Source: Pedobacter ginsenosidimutans (GTDB taxonomy: Bacteria; Bacteroidota; Bacteroidia; Sphingobacteriales; Sphingobacteriaceae). From it: 64,000 nt of DNA. The translations under genes and the position numbers were made by a program. Below the pieces are notes generated by a model. The model had not been told where the DNA came from, ran no database searches, and saw only the letters and a program-made list of their open reading frames with translations. The stretch covers positions 372,001-436,000 of the forward strand of contig NZ_LMZQ01000005.1 of the NCBI RefSeq assembly GCF_001442625.1, read 5' to 3'. Positions 59,008 through 64,000 of the stretch are shown here, in pieces; the stretch's first letter is position 1; each line of letters starts with the position of its first letter.

Positions 59008-59554
59008 GTTATTTTCTATTGATTTAATGATGATAAAGTTACAACGGAAGAGTTACGCGTATAAGGGGCAATCATGACAATATAACGGCGTTTTTATGAC
59101 CATTTGCATTGGGACGTAAGATGATTACCGGAGTATATTACATCTTTCATTTCACCGCTTACACGATCATTATTAGAGTGTTATAACTTATATGGCCTTA
59201 TATTTCTTATATGGTTAAGTGCTTAGTTGTTTAACAGAAAGCCAATTGGAAATGGTAAAGGATTTGGAAATGAAGGGCTCTGTGCTTTTCGGGCAACGCA
59301 GCCCCGCCATTCGCTACAATCTTTTTGTTACTGTTATTCTGAACCTATCGAAGGGGCAACAAAAAGGATTTCCGCTGATGTCGGGTTTATGAAGGAGGGC
59401 TTGTAGCTTTTGGCAAGGTTGAATAGCGATTGTTATATTCATATGGCCTTACCGTTTCGATTGATAAATACTGGCATGGATAAAGTCGACCGTAAACTGT
59501 CAATTTAAAACTGTAAACTAAAACTCCTAACTTGTGTCAACTAAATTACCAAGC
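59008..59554. other. 547-bp intergenic region
   Basis: It holds the DHFR-like promoter side, a minus-orientation CCATATAAG-type repeat (59188-59217), and repeat-like sequence (59290-59400, with TTCTGAACCTATCGAAGGGG). The last 27 bases hold the shared promoter module. No gene is supported. Confidence 0.55.
59188..59217 (-). repeat. CCATATAAG-type repeat, copy 4 (minus)
   Basis: Read on the minus strand: AACCATATAAGAAATATAAG followed by GCCATATAAG. This is the best match to copy 1 (24524), differing mainly at the CG/GC step. Confidence 0.7.
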
Positions 59555-59557
59555 ATG
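59528..59557 (+). promoter_or_regulatory. shared promoter/start module, instance 2
   Basis: TAACTTGTG-N3-ACTAAATTACCAAGC-ATGCTCA. The GTG at 59534 lies inside the TAnCTTGTG box, so it is part of the promoter, and the ATG at 59555 is the better start. Confidence 0.6.
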
Positions 59558-60220
59558 CTCATAGATTTGATACCAGTAATTGAAATCGGATATAACAATC
59601 AGGAGCTAACTGCACCAGACAAATTTCCCTATTGGGAACATCCTGAAATCTGGAACGTTTATCATCAGGAATGCTTTCGAAAAGCGGGCTTTAAAGATAA
59701 ACTGACACCTTATTTAAAAGGTTTTCCATTCTATCCACTCTCAGAAATTACCGATAACAATTTAACCAAACTCATCATTGACCATACGCAAGAAATGAGA
59801 GACGGAAAATATGAACGACAACAGGCTGCAACATTTTTTGGCGGTTATGTTTTGAATATTGATGGACAAGACAAATATTTTCCTCAATGTTGCGGGGGCC
59901 TGGGTGACATCATGTATTGGGATAGACTTTCAACGCTACAAAATACTTATCACGAAGGGCACCCTGCCCCACAAATTAAATTTGAAGGTAAAAATATTGT
60001 ATTTGATTTTTCGGTTGAAGAATTTGATGAACCCTTTCAACCTACACCACCAGAAATTACGCTATCAATTGACCGACATGAACTCAAAAAAGCAGTTGAA
60101 AAAGTTAAAAAAGCACTTCAATTTTTTGAAAAACGCCTTGACAAAATAAACGATTTCGAAAAATTAAACATTGAAAATATTGGCGGACTTTTAATTTGGG
60201 GCAATGAGCACGATGAATAA
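59555..60220 (+). CDS. hypothetical protein (221 aa)
   Basis: The ATG at 59555 is preferred over the in-frame GTG at 59534, because the GTG overlaps the shared promoter box. The 221-residue product has no leader. MLIDLIPVIEIGYNNQELTAPDKFPYWEHPEIWNVYHQECFRKAGF is aromatic-rich. A Cys-Cys pair occurs in FPQCCGGLGDIMYWDRL. The C-terminal third is a Lys/Glu-rich helix (RHELKKAVEKVKKALQFFEKRLDKI). No family was recognised. It is followed at 60245 by copy e of the repeat. Immunity-type role is possible by context only. Confidence 0.65.
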   Translation: MLIDLIPVIEIGYNNQELTAPDKFPYWEHPEIWNVYHQECFRKAGFKDKLTPYLKGFPFYPLSEITDNNLTKLIIDHTQEMRDGKYERQQAATFFGGYVLNIDGQDKYFPQCCGGLGDIMYWDRLSTLQNTYHEGHPAPQIKFEGKNIVFDFSVEEFDEPFQPTPPEITLSIDRHELKKAVEKVKKALQFFEKRLDKINDFEKLNIENIGGLLIWGNEHDE

Positions 60221-60244
60221 AACAAAGGAGTTTGGATGACTATC

Positions 60245-60345
60245 CGTCTAGTGCAAGTCTTTGCTCCAAGGCCTATGCAAGGCCTGACTTGAGCTTTTCG
60301 TTAAATCAATACATCAATCTCTCTAAAAAGCCTTAACTAGCTAAG
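60245..60345. repeat. GCGCAAGTCTTnGCG repeat, copy e (left part, diverged)
   Basis: GTGCAAGTCTTTGCT (60251-60265) with AAGGCCTGACTTGAGCTTTTCGTTAAATCAATAC and CTCTCTAAAAAGCCTTAACTAGC, aligned with the left two thirds of copy a. Confidence 0.65.
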
Positions 60346-60431
60346 TTTCGTGATTGTAGATTCACCTATTTTCTAAGCTCGCATGAAGTTAGAAAATATA
60401 CGAAAGCTTTTATTTTTATTCTAGAATCTTC

Positions 60432-60461
60432 TATCTTGTGATCACTAAATTAACCAATATG
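60432..60461 (+). promoter_or_regulatory. shared promoter/start module, instance 3
   Basis: TATCTTGTG-N3-ACTAAATTAACCAAT-ATGCTCA, the same layout as at 54985 and 59528. The GTG at 60438 is part of the box. Confidence 0.6.
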
Positions 60462-61232
60462 CTCACTTTTAAGCCGAACTCTTATAAACGCCACACATCT
60501 TACCTCATTTTATTCATGGTGTTTTTTTGCAGTTGCACGCAAGCACAAACAACCAGTTCTGATCAAAAACTAACAGGTGATATAAAAAACGATCTTATCA
60601 GCCTATTGCCAAGCGGAACGGTTCAGGCAGATATTATAGATAGCGTACGGCAAAACCCAAGACAAATGGAGTTGACAAAAAAGCTTCAATCTTCAATAGC
60701 ACAAAATTATGAATGGTTTGTAGATTATATGAAAGCCGTACCCCCTGGTGAAAAAATGCCTTATCATGTTAAATTGGGCTTAACAAAAGAAGAATATACG
60801 GAACTCCTGGGTTTTATGAACAATATAGAAATGGTTTCAACAGGTACAGAAAACATCTCTGTTCAAATCAAAAATGATGTAATTTATTTTAAATCTCAGA
60901 ACAAGCTTTCAAAGCTAGATTCGTTGACTATTGACCTTAAAAATAATATGGTATCATTTGGGCAGATCAAAATTCCTTTTGCGGATAAGCTAAATATAAC
61001 AAGCGATAAAAATGTGCTAAAAAGCAAGTGGATGGGCTATAGCTGGATTTTAGAAGAACCAAATGATTTAGATGCCAATGCATTGAAAGATTTAAATAGT
61101 TTAAAAATGAGGCAATATAAATTCACGATAGGTAAACTCGAAAAGAGTGGAAAAACCTACATGAGCCTAAAGGGTAGGGAGATTGAAAACGGGGCAAAAA
61201 CAATTGATTTCGAATTACCAATCCAATTTTAA
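60459..61232 (+). CDS. lipoprotein of unknown function (257 aa)
   Basis: The start at ATG 60459 gives an N-terminus of basic residues, then hydrophobic YLILFMVFFCSC with a lipobox-like F-C-S-C. The in-frame GTG (60438) lies in the promoter box. The mature chain is mixed alpha/beta: a helical Gln/Lys-rich N-terminal region (about 40-105) followed by a beta domain with repeated pairs (NISVQIKNDVIYFKSQ, LTIDLKNNMVSFGQIKI, MSLKGREIENGAKTIDFELP). No family recognised. The leader places it in the outer or inner envelope. It is followed 71 bases on by another lipoprotein gene. Confidence 0.7.
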   Translation: MLTFKPNSYKRHTSYLILFMVFFCSCTQAQTTSSDQKLTGDIKNDLISLLPSGTVQADIIDSVRQNPRQMELTKKLQSSIAQNYEWFVDYMKAVPPGEKMPYHVKLGLTKEEYTELLGFMNNIEMVSTGTENISVQIKNDVIYFKSQNKLSKLDSLTIDLKNNMVSFGQIKIPFADKLNITSDKNVLKSKWMGYSWILEEPNDLDANALKDLNSLKMRQYKFTIGKLEKSGKTYMSLKGREIENGAKTIDFELPIQF

Positions 61233-61303
61233 TTAACCAGTGGCCAAAAAAACTTAAAAAATAGCAGGTATCACTATCTATCATTCATGTGATCTATTGA
61301 CAA

Positions 61304-61972
61304 ATGAAAACACTACTAAGCATTTCGATATTATTCCTCTTCTTTAGTTGTAAACAGATGGCTAAGAAGCCTGAAGTCAAATGGGAAACAATTGAAGTTG
61401 GTGACTACCTTTTTGACTTTCCTCAGGACTTTAAATTAATTAAAGATCAAGGGATTGACTCCTATGTTGGAAGAATTAAAGGAAATGATATCACCTTTGA
61501 ATTTGATTTTGGGTTTTACTCAAATGACTTTGAACAAACCGTTGATGAATATTTAAAAGAGGGGGATTGGCGAGGTCTCATTGCATTTCAATTTATGAAA
61601 GATGGCGTCAATTATGATGACAGAAACATGCCAAATGTCGAAATTATCAATATCCGGCCCGCAACGGCGAAAGATAATTCAAAAAATAAAAAATATGATT
61701 TTGTTGCCGAATGTATATACGAAAGCAGCAAATTTGAATACCCGATATCGATTCCAGATGATATCAAAAACCAAAATTTTAGCATTGATACCATCCAAAA
61801 TGTATACAGAAAGATAGTATTCTCCAGAGACACGAAAAATGGAATTACTGGAATTTACCTGGCAAAAACAGATGGTACTGTAGCACTATCAATGTTTACC
61901 AGTAACCTGACGACAGTGCAACAAAAAACCGTATTAAAAATTTTCAAAACAGGTAGGTTAAAAATTCAATAG
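61304..61972 (+). CDS. lipoprotein of unknown function (222 aa)
   Basis: MKTLLSISILFLFFSC is a lipoprotein leader (lipobox FFSC). The mature chain begins KWETIEVGDYLFDFPQDFKLIKDQGIDSYVGRIKGNDITFEFDFGFYSNDFEQTVDEYL, a beta-rich domain with acidic pattern. It ends in a helix (TVQQKTVLKIFKTGRL). The sequence resembles other Bacteroidota lipoproteins with a YLFDFP...F-x-F-x-F-G-x-Y arrangement, of unknown role. The upstream spacer has CATGTGATCTATTGACAA before ATG, a weak echo of the shared promoter module at 60432. Function unknown. Confidence 0.7.
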   Translation: MKTLLSISILFLFFSCKQMAKKPEVKWETIEVGDYLFDFPQDFKLIKDQGIDSYVGRIKGNDITFEFDFGFYSNDFEQTVDEYLKEGDWRGLIAFQFMKDGVNYDDRNMPNVEIINIRPATAKDNSKNKKYDFVAECIYESSKFEYPISIPDDIKNQNFSIDTIQNVYRKIVFSRDTKNGITGIYLAKTDGTVALSMFTSNLTTVQQKTVLKIFKTGRLKIQ

Positions 61973-62056
61973 CAGTAGAGCCCAATCAAGCCTCATAAAT
62001 CTATCTTTGTCGAGGATCACTTACATTAGTTAATCTTTCATAAGCCCCAGTAAATC

Positions 62057-62164
62057 GTGAAATCATCTCTAACGCTCCTCATCATTTTTAATCTTACCGC
62101 AGCATTATCTTACAGTCAATCTAAACCTGTGCCGATTAATTCCGAAAACACCAAAAAGTCATAA
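62057..62164 (+). CDS. 35-residue secreted peptide or truncated secreted-protein start
   Basis: A GTG-initiated 35-codon frame reads as a signal peptide: KSSLTLLIIFNLTAALSYSQ, then 15 polar residues (SKPVPINSENTKKS). The stop overlaps the next ATG by one base (TAATG). The leader-like composition and the overlap argue against chance. It may be a genuine small exported peptide, or the remnant of a secreted protein gene whose body is lost. No homologue was recognised; the GTG start is an assumption. Confidence 0.35.
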   Translation: MKSSLTLLIIFNLTAALSYSQSKPVPINSENTKKS

Positions 62165-63138
62165 TGAAACGACAAACTATACCAGCTAATTATTTAAAAA
62201 CCATTTGTTGGTTTAACAATTCAATTATAGACTGGGCCGCTGCTGGCAAGCAGTATACGCTTGATGGGAAAACAGATCAATTGGGCGAAAATAGTTTTAA
62301 TTTTGGCGATAGCGCCATTACATCGGCCGATGGACAATATGCATTTATTTTTCAAAAACTTGGCACAAAGGGGCTCCTACTTAAAAACGGAGCGCTTTTA
62401 AGAGAAATAAACCGTTCATATTATTGCGCAGATGTTTATGAATACCCTGCAGCATTCGTAACCTTAAACAGTAAAACATTTTTAATCCACTGTCCATCCG
62501 AATATTGCAGGCTTGATTTTGAAGAGGTCGAAACCGGACAAATTATTACCAATAGTGAGGGACGAAATCCCAGTGATTTTTTTCATTCTAGGCTCGAAGT
62601 AAGCCCTAACGGCAAATACCTGATGAGTAAGGGTTGGTTTTGGCATCCTTGGGACGCTATCAAAGTATACGACATTGAAAAATGTATTCAAACGCCCAAA
62701 TTACTCGATGAATCTGAAATTTATCCAAACGTTGGGGTAGAAATCGCTACCGCAAGTTTTATTGACGATCACAAAGTGTTATTGGGTTCTTCTGATGAGG
62801 AAGCAATTAATGATGAACTATTGGAAAATCTTCCATCAAAGCATATTGCAATCTGGGACATCAGCTTAAATCAAATTTCTAAACCTTTTAAAATGAATAT
62901 TGAATTTGGAAATCTTTTTGCCATTAATGATCTGTATGCCTGGGATATATATGGTTTCCCGAAAATTATAAGCCTCAAAACAGGTGAGGTAGTTGACGAA
63001 GACAAGAGTTTATCAAGTGGTTTACAGAATTCATCAATCATTCGCAATATTGAAGAACTTCCGAAAGTGGCTTTTAACCAACAGACGAAACAATTGGCAA
63101 TAACGAACGGAGATCGTATTGAAATTATTGGGCAATAA
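62164..63138 (+). CDS. hypothetical protein, beta-propeller-like (324 aa)
   Basis: A 324-residue leaderless protein. Repeating blade-like segments occur: SADGQYAFIFQKLGTKGLLL, SPNGKYLMSKGWFWHPWDAIKVYDIEKC, FIDDHKVLLGSSDEEA and HIAIWDISLNQISKP (W-D at a blade end, WD-like). About four to six blades can be counted, so a propeller is likely. No catalytic motif and no family name were recognised. Its ATG overlaps the stop of the 35-codon frame. It lies in the orphan gene block between two hypothetical genes; an immunity or scaffold role is possible but unproven. Confidence 0.68.
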   Translation: MKRQTIPANYLKTICWFNNSIIDWAAAGKQYTLDGKTDQLGENSFNFGDSAITSADGQYAFIFQKLGTKGLLLKNGALLREINRSYYCADVYEYPAAFVTLNSKTFLIHCPSEYCRLDFEEVETGQIITNSEGRNPSDFFHSRLEVSPNGKYLMSKGWFWHPWDAIKVYDIEKCIQTPKLLDESEIYPNVGVEIATASFIDDHKVLLGSSDEEAINDELLENLPSKHIAIWDISLNQISKPFKMNIEFGNLFAINDLYAWDIYGFPKIISLKTGEVVDEDKSLSSGLQNSSIIRNIEELPKVAFNQQTKQLAITNGDRIEIIGQ

Positions 63139-63214
63139 AAATTGGAATACACGAAAGGATAAATAAAAATCATGAACTTAATACAGACCTTAACATTTTT
63201 CACTAATATTCACA

Positions 63215-63601
63215 ATGAGTTGGGACATTGTAATATTTAGCTCCAAGCAAAAAATAAATGCTGTTGAAGAAGTAGACGAAGAGTTACTTGTAGCAATAGA
63301 TTTTAACATTATTTTAGAAAAGCACTTTACCAATATTATCGCTAGCGAAAATCATAGGGAAATAAAAGGCGAAGGGTACGCTATAAATTATTTTGTTGAT
63401 ACCGAACCTGTAAGCAATAAAGTATTTAGTCTTTATGGTGAGGCCGCACTTTTTGAGTTAATAAGAATTGCTAAAATCTACAACTGGCAAATATTCGATA
63501 TGGGAAATGGAGAAATGCTAGACCTTGAACATCCTGAAAAAAATGGGCACAGCAATTTCCAAAGTTATTTGCAGCATGTTTTGAAAAATACGGGTAATTA
63601 A
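63215..63601 (+). CDS. hypothetical protein (128 aa)
   Basis: A 128-residue leaderless protein. MSWDIVIFSSKQKINAVEEVDEE is a start seen in many bacterial orphan proteins. A beta strand rich in F and V (GYAINYFVDTEPVSNKVFSLYGEAALFELIRIAKIYNWQIFD) follows, then a helix with an acidic tail. The W-D-I-V-I-F-x-S-x-Q motif is characteristic but the family has no assigned function that I know. No catalytic residues are visible. It is the last orphan before the helicase gene, separated from it by 144 AT-rich bases. Confidence 0.65.
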   Translation: MSWDIVIFSSKQKINAVEEVDEELLVAIDFNIILEKHFTNIIASENHREIKGEGYAINYFVDTEPVSNKVFSLYGEAALFELIRIAKIYNWQIFDMGNGEMLDLEHPEKNGHSNFQSYLQHVLKNTGN

Positions 63602-63745
63602 ATCACCTCTAAGATGTGTCCCTATTTCTCTGTCAAAATCAACAACAGTAATTAGGAAAACGTATGCTGCGATGTTACACGAAATAAACCTAATCATCTA
63701 AATAAATTTAAAGAACCGAACTAATTTAATAAAGCCACAGCCCCC

Positions 63746-64000
63746 TTGACAGCATATCCTAAAGAAATAAAATTTATATCCAGTTGGCGAAAATATCAGC
63801 AACGTGTGCTTGATCATTTAGATGATTACATCGCAAACCGACATTTACATATTATCGCGCCACCGGGATCGGGGAAAACAGTTTTAGGTTTAGAAGTGGC
63901 CATTCGCCTAAACAAGCCGACTTTGATCCTCGCGCCAACCATTGCCATCCGTAACCAATGGATACAGCGTTTTTGTAATCTTTTCCTTCAGGTTGAAGTT
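63746..64000 (+). CDS. SF2 DEAD/DEAH-box helicase (5' part)
   Basis: The first 85 codons of a frame running off the right edge. A stop at 63722-63724 and the absence of an ATG make TTG 63746 the only usable start in view; a start codon change or sequencing variation cannot be excluded. FISSWRKYQQRVLDHL resembles the Q-motif-type start of type-III-restriction/ResIII helicases. HLHIIAPPGSGKTVLGLEVAIRL is the Walker A region (about 38-45) and KPTLILAPTIAIRNQWIQRFC motif Ia. The remainder, including Walker B, lies outside. Long helicases of this type occur both in housekeeping contexts and in defence islands; the window cannot decide. Confidence 0.78.
   Translation, partial: MTAYPKEIKFISSWRKYQQRVLDHLDDYIANRHLHIIAPPGSGKTVLGLEVAIRLNKPTLILAPTIAIRNQWIQRFCNLFLQVEV

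Noticed and set aside
59534..59554. GTG at 59534 (and 60438) as start codons
   Set aside because: Both GTGs lie inside the shared TAnCTTGTG box, which looks like the -7 promoter element; the in-frame ATGs 21 bases later are preferred.
52384..60345. Calling the repeat-delimited array an integron
   Set aside because: The repeats have inverted ends, but no clear GTTRRRY/RYYYAAC attC core and no tyrosine integrase gene are in the window.
1..64000. CRISPR array, rRNA operon, prophage, transposase or riboswitch
   Set aside because: No regularly spaced direct repeats with unique spacers, rRNA-like sequence, phage genes, transposase frames or known riboswitch cores were recognised.

Overview
The window looks like chromosome of a Pedobacter-like member of the Sphingobacteriaceae (Bacteroidota). 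This inference rests on AT-rich DNA, SusC/SusD and TonB-linked outer-membrane proteins, DUF4249 lipoproteins, lipoproteins with short leaders, TAnnTTTG-type -7 boxes and an almost complete lack of Shine-Dalgarno sites. About 51 protein genes, one tRNA gene (Lys, CTT) and a rich set of dispersed intergenic repeats are supported. No rRNA, CRISPR array, transposase, integrase or phage gene was seen.

Left part (1-29.5 kb) is mostly core or conserved genes. It begins with the N-terminal 1665 residues of an alpha-2-macroglobulin-type protein, running off the left edge, followed by ribH, a 40-residue lipoprotein, ytxJ, mqo, a lipoprotein of unknown role, a VOC protein, msrA, a 2OG-Fe(II) oxygenase and a secreted FAD oxidoreductase. 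A minus-strand operon then encodes an amidohydrolase, a GH3-C/serine-hydrolase fusion and a small secreted protein. Next comes mutL, followed by two overlapping rhomboids and an EEP phosphohydrolase, then a nitroreductase, a large MG/plug protein and a D-2-hydroxyacid dehydrogenase.

Middle part (29.5-46.4 kb) is a minus-strand nutrient-uptake region. The order of transcription is a membrane-spanning propeller/LuxR-type regulator, SusC, SusD, GH30, GH5-CBM6, a seven-haem cytochrome c, then a TonB receptor with its DUF4249 partner. GH30 plus GH5 suggests a beta-glucan locus, possibly fungal beta-1,6/1,3-glucan. An SGNH hydrolase lies behind the regulator.

Right part (46.4-64 kb) becomes accessory. 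After a FUSC membrane protein, a methyltransferase and tRNA-Lys there is a run of small orphan genes (DUF3805-, DUF2310- and DUF2199-like, immunity-like, lipoproteins, propeller-like), all short and mostly on the plus strand. They are separated by a repeat family with GCGCAAGTCTTnGCG ends. Three of them share a nearly identical promoter/start module. Inside this stretch a GNAT-MarR pair is preceded by two palindromes with the same half site and spacer, which is strong evidence for autoregulation. The window ends in the first 85 codons of an SF2 helicase.

The most notable unexplained structures are the repeat-delimited orphan-gene array with its shared promoter module, the MarR double operator, a 135-bp MITE-like element in three copies, an 18-bp palindrome present three times, a plant-telomere-like heptamer tract behind mutL, and the seven-haem cytochrome packed against the glycan-degradation genes.
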